Positions 1 to 10,790 of a stretch of 64,000 bases of DNA are shown one piece after another. Both the position numbers and the translations under genes were made by a program. Position 1 is the stretch's first letter. The number at the start of each line of letters is the position of its first letter. The DNA is from Polyodon spathula (lineage: Eukaryota > Chordata > Actinopteri > Acipenseriformes > Polyodontidae), in assembly GCF_017654505.1 (NCBI RefSeq), contig NC_054565.1, forward strand, positions 1,843,468 to 1,907,467, in the 5' to 3' direction. The notes below the pieces were generated by a model. The model did no database searches and was not told the origin of the DNA. It saw nothing but the letters and a program-made list of their open reading frames with translations.

Positions 1-1185
1 ATACACACCATAGCACTGAACCAGCAACTAGCACTGCACTGCAATACACACCATAGCACTGCACCAGCAACTAGCACTGCACTGCAATACACACCATAGC
101 ACTGCACCAGCAACTAGCACTGCACTGCAATACACACCATAGCACTGCACCAGCAACTAGCACTGCAATACACACCATAGCACTGAACCAGCCAGCACTG
201 CGATACACATCGTAGCACTGCACCAGCAACTAGCACTGCAATACACACCATAGCACTGAACCAGCAACTAGCACTGCAATACACACCATAGCACTGCACC
301 AGCAACTAGCACTGCGATACACACCATAGCACTGAACCAGCAACTAGCACTGCAATACACATAGCACTGCACCAGCAACTAGCACTGCAATACACACCAT
401 AGCACTGCACCAGCAACTAGCACTGCAATACACACCATAGCACTGAACCAGCAACTAGCACTGCACTGCAATACACACCATAGCACTGCACCAGCAACTA
501 GCACTGCACTGCAATACACACCATAGCACTGCACCAGCAACTAGCACTGCACTGCATACACACCATAGCACTGCACCAGCAACTAGCACTGCACACACCA
601 TAGCACTGAACCAGCAACTAGCACACCACAGCACTGCACCAGCAACTAGCACTGCACTAGCACTGCAATACACACCATAGCACTGCACCAGCAACTAGCA
701 CTGCACTGCAATACACACCATAGCACTGCACCAGCAACTAGCACTGCACTGCAATACACATCATAGCACTGCACCAGCAACTAGCACTGCAATACACACC
801 ACTGCACCAGCAACTAGCACTGCACCAGCAAGCACTAGCAACTAGCACTGCAATACACACCATAGCACTGCACCAGCAACTAGCACTGCAATACACACCA
901 TAGCACTGAACCAGCAACTAGCACTGCAATACACACCATAGCACTGCACCAGCAACTAGCACTGCACTGCATACACACCATAGCACTGCACCAGCAACTA
1001 GCACTGCACTGCAATACACACCATAGCACTGCACCAGCAACTAGCACTGCACTGCATACACACCATAGCACTGCACCAGCAACTAGCACTGCAATACACA
1101 CCATAGCCACACCATAGCACTGCACCAGCAACTAGCACTGCACAGTACATAGCACACATAGCACTGCACCAGCATTAGCACTATT
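1..1185. repeat. Minisatellite, about 38-bp unit
   Basis: Roughly thirty imperfect head-to-tail copies of a unit containing CAGCAACTAGCACTGCAATA followed by a CACACCATAGCACTG half. Many copies carry an extra five-base CACTG step, so the period alternates between about 38 and 43. The array starts at the window edge and decays near 1185. Its open frames on the minus strand exist only because the unit lacks stops. It lies upstream of the visible sytl1 exons and is probably in an intron or the 5' flank of that gene. Confidence 0.95.
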
Positions 1186-1953
1186 CAAAAAACAACTCCA
1201 GATCCTTTTACTCGATTTCTTAAACCTCTTTCGTTATTCCAGCTCTGTATAGCTGGTAATTAATTCACTTCCATTAAATACTAAAACTAGCCGCCTTGTT
1301 ATGAAGCAATGATGGCCACGTACCTTTTTGCATCTCACAAGACCGCCCTGTCTGCACATATGTAGCTATTACATTCCCCTGAGTTTCTGTAATAGTTTTG
1401 TGTTCTTTGGTTGAGTGGATTTGTGTTAGTGTTAGAATGGTATTGAGACTGGGTTCAGTAGTGAGACGAGGGCAAGGTCCATCGTTCGGCTTTATTCAAT
1501 TAGAGCAAATCTTTGCAGCACAGAACTGACCGCTCCGGTAGCCAGTTCAGTCTGAACTTTCCTTTTCTTCAGTGAGACCTACATTAATACAGCTGCTTTT
1601 CAATACAGTGTCTAGGTTTTCTCTCAAGTGTGTTGCATGATGTGTGGTTTTATCTGAATTTGCTGCAGCTGGTGTTTGTTGCTGTCTTCCCTCCCCTCCT
1701 CTCTCTCTACCCCAGCAGAAATAATAAAACACTTTTACTTGTTTTTCCACAACTTTTAAACACATCTCATTACTGCAATGCAAAACTGAGGCCCCCATTT
1801 CTCTGCAGTTCTAGGAGTTAACCAAACGAACATAGCTTATCGGTGTTGCTATGGAGATGAGGCCAGCTGAATCTCCTGCTCATTCCTTGTTATAATTTCA
1901 AGGTGCTGGAGTTTGTTTATAAAATGCTTGACCCTTTATCTACTTTATCGTAA

Positions 1954-2004
<51 letters not shown>

Positions 2005-2189
2005 ACTGTGTGTGTGTGTGTGTGTATTTGACTGTGTGCGTGATACTGTGTGTGAGTGTGACAGTGCGTAACCCTGTGTGTGTGAGTGACCGTGTATATT
2101 GTGTGACCCTGTGTGTGTGTGTAACCGTGTGTGTGTATTGTGTGACTCTGAATGTAACCCTGTGTATGTTCCTGTGATCTCCTCCCCAG
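1186..2189. other. Non-coding stretch upstream of the first visible sytl1 exon
   Basis: I see no coding exon here. The right end holds a (TG)n microsatellite at about 1957-2035 that grades into degenerate TGTGT-rich sequence up to the splice acceptor at 2188-2189. It is probably intronic, since the exon at 2190 opens directly behind an AG and continues a reading frame from upstream. Confidence 0.6.
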
Positions 2190-5100
2190 CTCAACGGCAG
2201 TATGATGAGTCTCTTCAGCTCAGGGGAGTTTGGCTCTCTGGAGGTGAAGGGCAGTATTTTGTTCGCACTGCACTATGACAGCCACAAGGGGGAGTTCCAA
2301 ATCAAGGTGTCCCGCTGCCAAGACCTCGCTGAGGCCAAGAAACAGCGCTCAGACCCGTGAGACACAATGTCTGTCTGTCTGTCTGTCTTTGTATGTGTCT
2401 ACACTGCTATGCAAAAGTCTTTGACGTGTTGCATTTTTCTACTCTGATGCATTATGAGCATCAACAATTTACTCAAAGCCTCCACTAGTGTTTTCTACTA
2501 TTATAACAACCTTGACTTGCATAAAGAAGGAAAAACATTGAGTGAAATAGCTTGCATCACTCGATTTTCAAGGTGTGGTATCCGAAGCATAATCAACAAG
2601 TACAGAGAAACATCATCTGTAATTGACAAACCCAGGACTGGAAGACCCAAAAAGCTGTCTAACAAGGATGAGCAATACTTGAAGATAATATCCTTAAGGA
2701 ATAGAAATCCAAAGCACCTTTGACCATTGTTCCATAGTCCAATTTCTGTGTTCTTGTGCATATTTTAGCCTTTTAGTCTTGTTCCCCTTTCTTAACAGAG
2801 GTATTCTTACTGCAACACATCCTTTAAGTCCTGATTTCAAGAGTGACCTTCGTACTGTTGATTTGGTTATGCTTCGGATACCACATCTTGAAAATCGAGT
2901 GATGCGAGCTATTTCGCTCAATGTTTTTTCCTTCTTTATGCAAGTCAAGATTGTTATAATAGTAGAGAAAACACTAGTGGAGGCTTTGAGTAAATTGTTG
3001 ATGCTCATAATGCATCAGAGTAGAAAAATGCAACATGTCTAAGACTTTTGCACAGCAGTGCATCTTTCCATCAATATGATTCTGTACTTCATTCTGACCT
3101 GGGAAAGGTGCAAGAACCCCTCTATTTGTCCATTTAAATATAAAATCCCTACTTTTACAGACAGATCTGTCACAGCTGTACTACTTAATTCAAGGTGCCA
3201 GACAAGGCGAGTGGAGAGGGTCATCTTGTCTAATAACAAGGTGTCGGACTTCATGCGAGACAGTCAACACAAGGCATAGGAAGAAGTTATTCTTGTGTGA
3301 TAAACATGCATAATAAACTAAGGGAATATTAGCACAGAACTTGAACACATTATTTTTGCTGTTCCCAAAGCGCAGCTGTTGGTCTGATTTATCAATAGCT
3401 CTCTCTCGTGTGTGTTGTTTGCCTCCCTGCTTATCCATGTGTGTTTCCTGGCCCAGGTATGTGAAGAGTTACCTTCTCCCAGACAAGTCGTCCCACAGCA
3501 AGAGGAAGACCAGCGTGAAGAAGAAGAGCATCAACCCCGTCTTCGACGAGACCCTCAAGGTGAGCTTCCTGTTCCAGGTTTCACTTCCTGCCGGTCACAC
3601 ATCAGAGCCCCTGAGCAGTTGTTGCTACATCATTTAAACAAGCGAGTGTTTACATTGGAAACGCTTCTCTGATCAGGAATTAGTGTCAAATACCACGAAA
3701 AACAACTAACGTGTAAATTGACTTGTTGATATTCTGAATGACGCAGTACAAGATCTCGATGGCGGATCTGAGGAGCCGCACGCTCAACCTGTCGGTGTGG
3801 CACCACGACCCCCTCGGACGGAACTTCTTCCTGGGCGAGGTAGAGGTCGCCATGGAGACCTGGGACTGGAGCGACTGCCAGCCCGCCTGGCACGACCTGC
3901 TTCCCCGGGTGAGTGATCCAAACATGCAAAGCACAAGCAGCTGGGAATCTATAGGTAAAGCAGGGCAAAGAGGCAGGGCAAAGAGGCGGGGCAAAGGGTC
4001 AGGGCAAAGAGTCAGGGCAAAGAGGCAGAGCAGAGTCAGGGCACAAGTGGGGAAGAAGCAGGGAACTAACCCTGCTATGGAATGAGTGAGGAATAGATGT
4101 TTATTCATAACTGTAACAGCACTGTATTTCTAGAATATGTAGCAATTTTAAAATCCATTTTATAAAATAGTTTTACTAGCTTATATTATGGACGAGGAGT
4201 TTTCTCAGTGTCTTCAAATTGATGTTATGGTCACCACCGTAAGTAAAGAATGACCTCCTCTGTTATAGTGCTGAAGGCACCAGCTGAAATATTTGTCTGC
4301 TTAGTTTAGGAGTTCCCCTGCTGGCAGAATATGAGGTACTGTGTATGGAGGCTGTCTGTCTGTCTTACAGTCCAGGTTGTTTTTATGTAACACATGTTTT
4401 TGATTGTGAGATCTGGAACAGTTGCTCCAGCAAAGAGATTGATTTGTGTGTGTGTTTGCAGACCCCCATGTCTCCCGACTGCATTAGCAGCAGAGGGAGG
4501 ATCTCCCTGGCTCTGCAGTTCATCCCAGCTGGCTCACAAGGTGAGAGAACTCCAGCGCACTTCTGTCTGGAGAAACCATAGAGGTGGTTCATTTGATCTA
4601 ACCAGCAGCAGATATAATGCCACTTAATCAATAACAGAGCCCCTGCTGTGCCCCGTTAGAGATGGTGGTAGACTGGATACATGCTGATAAGGCCGGGGCA
4701 CACACACGTGGTGCGATGCCATTGGCTGTCGGGCAGAATTTTACTGCTGCTGTCGCTGGCAATGTTACTGAATGGTTCTTCACAGACCAGAGCGCTATAA
4801 TACTGCAGTGTTGCTGAGCGGAGCCTCTCAAATTGGTGGTCTGTGTGCTTCTGTGAGGCTCCTGTATGGTTGGTGGTCTGTGTGGTTCTGTGAGGCTTCA
4901 GTATGGTTGGTGGGTCTGTGTGGTTCTGTGTGGCTCCTGTATGGTTGGTGGTCTGTGTGGTTCTGTGATGCGTGGTGGTCCTGTGTCTCTAGTGTTTTCT
5001 TTCCTCTCCTCTCTCAGGCAGCGGCACTCCTTTAACTGGAGAGCTCCATTTCTGGCTGAAGGAGGCTCAGAACATCATTCCCACGAAGGGCAGCACCATC

Positions 5101-6087
5101 GACACCTTCCTCAAAAGGTAGGGGCGCCAAAGAGCCTTGAACGCACGCTGCGTTTAAATCTGTCCTTGTGATAGCATTATACAAAGGGCCTGCAAACAGA
5201 AAAGGAACCAATAGATGCCACTTAGAAGTACTCAAATCTAGTAATACTGTTTAGTTCTGCTGCTGTGTATACGGTGGTTTGAAAGTTCTGGATGCAGTGT
5301 AAACTTTCAACATATATTAAGGACAAGAGTAATAAACTCCTTTTAGCAGTAGTAATAGCTGAGCTGCAATCCCTCACAGTCCCTCTCCCCCCCGTCCTGC
5401 TCTCTCAGCTATGTGCTCCCAGACGACAGCAAGTCGAGCCGTCAGAAGACCCGCGTGGTGAAGAAGACCCTGAGCCCCACCTTCAACCACACCATGGTGT
5501 ACGACGGCTTCCAGAGAGAGGACCTGAAGGAGGCCTGCGCGGAGTTCACGCTGTGGGAGCACCAGACCTTCTCCAGCCTGCTACTGGGGGGCGTGCGACT
5601 CAGCATGGGCACAGGTACAGCGCCACCTAGGGGTGGCAACCGGGGCTTGCACCACTGTGTGTCTGTTTACAGCTTGCTTGTGCTTCTCATTGTTAGAAAG
5701 CAGCGGTCCTCAAAGTAATTTGAGTTTTCCAAATTCAGGATGGAAAATCTCCCGTTTCGTAGCAGTTAGATCCATTCCTGGTTTTACTTTGAGTTTTTAA
5801 TAAGACACACCTGAGCTTGTAACATATACACGAAACGGGTAAACAGCTATTCAATAGGAGTCTTATTTCCATCCCTGTTGAATTCCAGTTTATTTGTCAC
5901 ATGTTGATTAACACCTGGCTGTGTTCCAGGGTTCAGCTACGGGCAGCCTGTGAGCTGGATGGATTCCACAGAGGAGGAGATTGCTGTCTGGAGAGCCATG
6001 ATCTCACAGCCGGGCACATGGGTGGACACCTCCCTGCCACTGAGGACCAACCTAGTGCCCAGGAGCACAGCCACAGAGCCTAACTAA
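2190..6087 (+). CDS. sytl1: Synaptotagmin-like protein (Slp/granuphilin family), 3' exons, probably sytl1
   Basis: Seven exons: 2190-2356, 3457-3559, 3747-3908, 4462-4540, 5018-5117, 5409-5614, 5930-6087 (TAA at 6085-6087), all with GT-AG introns and compatible phases, giving 324 visible residues. The order is a short lead ([18 protein letters not shown]), C2A ([33 protein letters not shown]), a linker (WDW...[13 protein letters not shown]), C2B ([33 protein letters not shown]) and the Slp-type end ([12 protein letters not shown]...LPLRTNL). Family knowledge: Slps bind Rab27 through an N-terminal SHD, not visible here, and tether secretory vesicles to the plasma membrane through the C2 domains. 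The 5' exons must lie upstream. The TGA just after the first exon belongs to the intron donor (CC|GTGAGA). Slp family is sure; the choice of sytl1 over paralogues rests on recalled similarity of the C2B end. A possible ATTAAA poly(A) signal lies at 6303-6308. Confidence 0.85.
2402..3060. mobile_element. Foldback element built from two inverted Tc1-like arms
   Basis: The left arm starts CACTGCTATGCAAAAGTCTT after a TA, and the right arm ends with its inverted match (AAGACTTTTGCACAGCAGTG). The arms pair over more than 200 bases. Each encodes the N-terminal helix-turn-helix part of the same Tc1-type transposase ([19 protein letters not shown]), one on each strand. The left arm continues to [12 protein letters not shown]; the right arm carries a different piece ([20 protein letters not shown]). 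There is no DDE core, so it is non-autonomous. It sits inside sytl1 intron 2190-exon/3457-exon. Confidence 0.85.
4802..4985. repeat. Short tandem repeat in sytl1 intron
   Basis: About four degenerate copies of a roughly 40-base unit carrying GTATGGTTGGTGGTCTGTGT and GTTCTGTGAGGCTCC. It lies just before the exon at 5018. Confidence 0.75.
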
Positions 6088-9000
6088 GAGATCCAGCACC
6101 CCAATCCCAGAGCACTGAGACAGAGAGAGGACCCCAAGAACATCTCGTCTGCAGCCTGCATCAACATGCTGCTATGTGGAACATTGCTTATCTACCTGGA
6201 TTTCACAATGCTCTGAACAGAACTTGGAATGTTTGTCACATTGAATTGAAGACACACTAAAATCATGCAGCGGTCACGTGCAATGAGGTGCAATCAGGAG
6301 TCATTAAAATGATTATTTGGTGTGAAGCCAGGAGCTTTAGTGAGGTGCAGAAAGCATGTATTCAAACCGACTAGCATTTGTTCATCAATCAGGAATCATT
6401 TAGTAGACAGCAAGTAGCGTAGTGCTGTCCTTACTGAGGAGGCTTGGAGGAGCTAATTCAACAGACTTCCAACTCGCTGCACAAAAACGGGTACAATTGT
6501 CAGTCTCTGCTTGGGAGAGGCCCAGGACTGGATGGCAGGCAGGCAGGCAGGCAGGAGGTGTTCAGATCAGGACTGAGGTGCGCACTCCCTCTCTCGTCAC
6601 TGCCAGCCCGAAACTTTGTTCTAAATTATTCGTATCAGGATGTATCAACGCAAAGCAACTAGTGCTTTCAATCAGACCTGTCTGACCGTATCTGAGTAAA
6701 TTTCCATGGCATGGCAGCGAAGCACTCCAGCCCTTTAAGACACATGCTTGGCAAGGTTCCAAACACACGGGGCAGCACAGCCAAGCTCTTTTTTGTTTCA
6801 GCTTTTCTTTATGCAAATACAATAAGGTGCGACTTCAACTGAACTTTCCCACTGATCACCCAGGACTGTACTGACCAAAGTACGCAAGGATTGCTTGTAA
6901 GAAGAAAGCATTCTGTAATTATTACTTCAGATCTGTTTAGATTTTTCTGTGACCCGTGTACAGAATGCCTAACTTGCTGAATTTATTGTGCAGAACTGGT
7001 TGATTTTTGACCGTGGGTTTGCCTGCACCGTCACTTGGATTTTAGTTTTTTGTCTGATTTCTTGTAGTGGATGCACTCAAAATATATTCTGTGCAAGAAA
7101 ATCAATCATTTCCAAGTGCAGTGCTTGTAATCACAGTAGTGTGTGAATCACTAATAGACATTTCAGGGTGCTTTTTACAGTACATGGTTAATACATTTCT
7201 TTAAAGACAGGGCCAGTCCATCACACTGAAGATAAATCAGCCCTCAGACTCTATTGAAAGCTCCCTGTGCTTGCAATTTATAATAGAGGGGCTTAACAAG
7301 ATGTTTAAACTACAATCGCATATGGCTGAAGTATGCTTGATGTCAGTTCTGGGTAAATCCAATGCTTTGAATGACAAGCTTAGTTTATGGGTTCCTGTGA
7401 GATTCACGTTATATCATTTTCTGTTTCAGTCCTGGACTGGGACTTGTAAAGCATCCCTGCAGGCTCTATGGTGCTCTCAGAATCATGTCTAACACACAAG
7501 CTCCTGTCCCCCTGCAACACCCCTCGTGGGTGTAAGAAAGTCCATATGTATTCTCTATGGTATTTCTCACTGATGTAGGTCTTACAGGTTAATGGTTACA
7601 CTGGTGCACTGAAGGCCAGACATGATTCTGAGAGCTCTAATGAGGACACAGGGGTGCATTCAACGGTATAATTATAAAGTTTCCTGGACGTGATAAAATG
7701 CAAACAGATACACAGTGAATCTGGACATCAACAAGAACAGTTTGGATTTCAAGTTGCTCATTAACGTGTGACTTCATGCAGATATTAAAATAGTTTTTGC
7801 TTAACTTGTCTTGGGGGGGGTCGATCCCGTGTCACATTTGAAGGATTATTTCTTTATTCCGTTGTTCTGTGATGGGGACAGATAATCAGCTTGCTACCTT
7901 TCTCTGCAAAAATGACTGGAGAGAACGCACGAACGCACAGTTTTAAGTTTTGAAAAGGTACATTTTTCATTCCTCTTCATCTTCACTCCGACACTCTCCT
8001 TTCCTCACCACAGTCATTTCCTTCCTGTGCTGCAGGTAGTAGGACCCGCACTTGCAGTGCAGCATGGAATGGGAGTGGAGGCTCAGGTGGGGTTGCATTA
8101 TACAGGAAGGAAGTGAACTTTTGACATGGTGGCAAAAAAAATAAATGTCAAAACAATAAGGGACTTGAGAAAGTGTTGTTACACCAAAAAGAAAACCAGT
8201 CTGGGTGCAAAACTACAGCCTGGAGAAATCTGCCTGAGCTAAGAATTGTGTAAATGCATTCAGAGTAGAGGTCTTCACGGGTCTACACGGACCCAAGGAC
8301 CCGAGACCCGAGACCCGACCCATTCTGAAAGGGCTTTCAGGTGCAAGTTTATCACGCAACACTCGGTTCAGTCTGATTTTGTTTACTCAGTAATACACAA
8401 ACTGTTGATTACTATTGAAGAGGCTCTCTTTGGTACTAAAAATCATTGTTTGTAATTCCTGTTGCGTGGATTGGCTTCCCCCAGCAGCACATGACATGGC
8501 TTGCAGAGCGCAGCCTTAAAAGTCAGAGTAATGGATTTGTTTATAAAGGACGAGACAGAAAAAATTAAGAAAAACAAATTCCATGAACAAAAGCTCCCAG
8601 AAAATGGCAATGAATCAGCCGTTGTTATTGTGGACAAAGAAGGAAAATTGATTTTGCAAAACACAAATTTGACGAGTTTACTCTTGTGTGAAGTTTGTAA
8701 TAGAATCCTGCGTTTACGAGCTTGTGCTTCAGTTCATTTGATTTTCAGATAATGTATTTATCTTTGTATCTTTTAACAAACATATTATGTATTTAATTTT
8801 AAACTATGTAGGTTCATGATGGAATGAACAGTGTCTAGATCAGCTAGATTCCCAGGTTGACTGGAATAAACCCACTGCTTTAATACTGGATCCAGTCAGT
8901 GTATATACTAAGCTGGGGAAAGCGCTCCACTGTTTTTTTGGGCCAGGTTGGATCCGGGTCTAATAAAAAGAATTTTACATTGGGTCGTGTTGATTACTTT

Positions 9001-9380
9001 GGACCCTTGAAGACATCTGATTCAGAGATACAGAGTGCGAGATGGAGGGGTCTGCAGTCAGCTGGGATTTAGTTCTGAGTGCTGGTTTGAAAGTCTTTTA
9101 CTATTTTAATGCTGAAAGACCGAATCTGCTGCTGTATTGTATTACTGGTGCTGGAGTTTCAATAAACTGCTTTAATAAACACGTCTCTTCATGTGACTCA
9201 TGAAGTGCTCAATGAGACGCAGCTACACTGTAGCACATTTCACAATTCTCTCAATCTCCTGACTGGACATGATGTGAAGCTGGAGTTCATTTCTCAGGGA
9301 AGATTATCAGTCAAGGATCAATGAAAGATTTGGCTATTTTCCACATAATGTTTACAGAGCCGGGTTTCCATCCAGCTTTT
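6088..9380. other. sytl1 3' flank and intergenic spacer
   Basis: It begins with the probable sytl1 3' UTR (candidate ATTAAA at 6303-6308) and a GCAG tetranucleotide run near 6537-6556. I see no gene in the rest. A stretch near 8270-8320 with repeated GACCCGA motifs, followed by an open frame at 8531-8749 (MDLFIKDETEKIKKNKFHEQ), may be a fossil of a DNA transposon, but I cannot name a family. Confidence 0.5.
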
Positions 9381-9382
9381 AA

Positions 9383-9766
9383 GATGGGAAATTATTTTTG
9401 TTTAGCTCGGCTCACCGCTTCCACCCCTGCGCTGACTCGGGAGGGGCGAAGACAAACACACGCTGTCCTCCGAAGCGTGTGCCGTCAGCCGCCCGCTTCT
9501 TTACACCCTGCAGACTCACCGTGCAGCCACCTCAGAGCTACAGTGTCGGAGGACAGCGCAGACCTGGATAGCTTTCAGGCAAGCCCGCAGGTGCCTGGCC
9601 AGACCACAGGGGTCGCTGATGCACGGTCAGCCAATTGAGCGCCGCCCCCCTGGGAGCTTTGATCGGCAAAGGAATAGCCCAGGATCGAACCGGCGACGTC
9701 CAGGCTATAGGACGCATCCTGCACTCCACGCGGAGTGCCTTTACTGGATGCGCCACGCGGGAGCCT
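9383..9766 (-). mobile_element. tRNA-derived SINE, reverse orientation
   Basis: Read on the minus strand it starts near 9766 with a tRNA-like head: GTGGCGCATCCAGTAAAGG resembles an A box and GGTTCGATCC is a perfect B box. A GC-rich body (CAGGGGGGCGGCGCTCAATT) follows, with an AT-rich tail near 9385. The RNA polymerase III boxes are spaced as in tRNA. I recall closely similar SINEs from basal ray-finned fishes; that is memory, not a search. The open frames here have no coding meaning. Confidence 0.8.
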
Positions 9767-9878
9767 GGGAAAAAATGACAAATGACAAAAACGCTGACTA
9801 GATTTGTACGCACCAATTTTATTCTTCACTTCCCCCAAAACATGGCAGTCTGGCATGCATGAACTTGAGGGTTAATCC

Positions 9879-9909
<31 letters not shown>
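9879..9909. repeat. Poly(A) run
   Basis: An uninterrupted run of about thirty A. It could be the tail of a retroposed fragment, but no body is recognisable on its left side. Confidence 0.9.
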
Positions 9910-10670
9910 CAGGAGCTAAAAGGCTGGAGGAAACGCTTTGATATCAGTATAGTGCATTACTGCCAGCATACTCAGCAAGTTTACTTTCATTCAAGGTTTA
10001 TGATGGATCAAATACCTTACACCACTGAACATGAAAGCTAGGGGTCACATTTCAGGATCTTTACAGCACAGTGCAAACCTAGTGTTTTTTGTTAACCCTA
10101 ATAAGCTAGCTATGATGTACTGAAATTCAATAAATAGACAAGCCTGTACATTTCTAGAATAATAAAGACATTTCAATATATCTGTACAAAAACACACATT
10201 TCCATGGATTCATAAGCAAAATAATACAGAATCCTTAGAGACTTCTTTAGAAGACAATGTAAAGACACTTCTATAGAATAATGCCTGCATTCCTATTCAT
10301 TTCTGCATAATAACATGGACACCCCTACAAGAATATCATTTCAATATTCAACACCTATTGGAACAGCTTTAAGATTAACTAATTTATTTCATAAATAAAA
10401 AAATAAAAAAATGTATTTATAGAAATATCCCATTATGTGATTTTACCAAGCCATTCCTAAACACTCTTAAACAACAAAGCCTACAACAGGTAAACTGCAG
10501 ACATTTAAAACATTACAGTGATGGCAACCCAAACAGGCTTTTAAACAACATAAAAACAACTAGAGCATACTCCATATTTAACACACTGAAGGTGTATCAG
10601 TCTTGCTGAAATGCCAAGTAGCATTTGGAAACATCAGTTAATAACCTTTACCTTAGAACCTGATGAAGCC
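9910..10670. other. Spacer upstream of CYP2K gene A
   Basis: AT-rich sequence without a recognisable gene. A short stretch near 9985-10000 (TTCATTCAAGGTTTATGA) matches the start of the block found in three copies further along (26719, 49946, 51752), so gene A keeps only a trace of that upstream block. Confidence 0.5.
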
Positions 10671-10675
10671 CTTCT

Positions 10676-10790
10676 GAAGCCACGCCCACTGTGTGTGCTG
10701 CTCTATTTAAACACTGCCCAAACCCAGGAGCGTTATTCTGAACTCTGAGATAATTAACAGAGAGCCGAGGAGTCTGTGTTCCTGACAAAC
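10676..10790 (+). promoter_or_regulatory. Core promoter and 5' UTR of CYP2K gene A
   Basis: A GAAGCCACGCCCACTGTGTG box (GC/KLF-like CACGCCCAC) is followed by TATTTAA at 10704-10710 and the leader AACCCAGGAGCGTTATTCTG, 80-90 bases before the ATG. The same order, spacing and almost the same sequence precede genes B and C while flanks further out differ, which argues for function. The TATA-like assignment is inferred from position. Confidence 0.7.

Noticed and set aside
114..1131. Minus-strand open frames with MLVQCYGVYCSAS-type repeats
   Set aside because: Direct translation of the minisatellite; no start context, splice sites or non-repetitive sequence.
1940..2194. Open frames of TH/CV repeats on both strands
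   Set aside because: Products of the (TG)n microsatellite next to a true exon.
2351..2361. Premature TGA at the end of the first visible sytl1 exon
   Set aside because: It lies in the splice donor (CC|GTGAGA); the frame joins correctly to the exon at 3457.
3630..4108. Long minus-strand open frames opposite sytl1 C2A
   Set aside because: Shadows of a GC-rich coding exon and a GGGCAAAGAG repeat; no known protein.
9620..9760. Possible tRNA gene (perfect B box)
   Set aside because: The A and B boxes belong to the head of a SINE with a long non-tRNA body; no plausible mature tRNA fold seen.
10776..10790. Upstream in-frame GTG (and GTGs at 30347 and 52990) as start of the P450s
   Set aside because: The ATG at 10791/30368/53011 gives the usual short lumenal N-terminus before the membrane anchor; GTG starts are not expected here.
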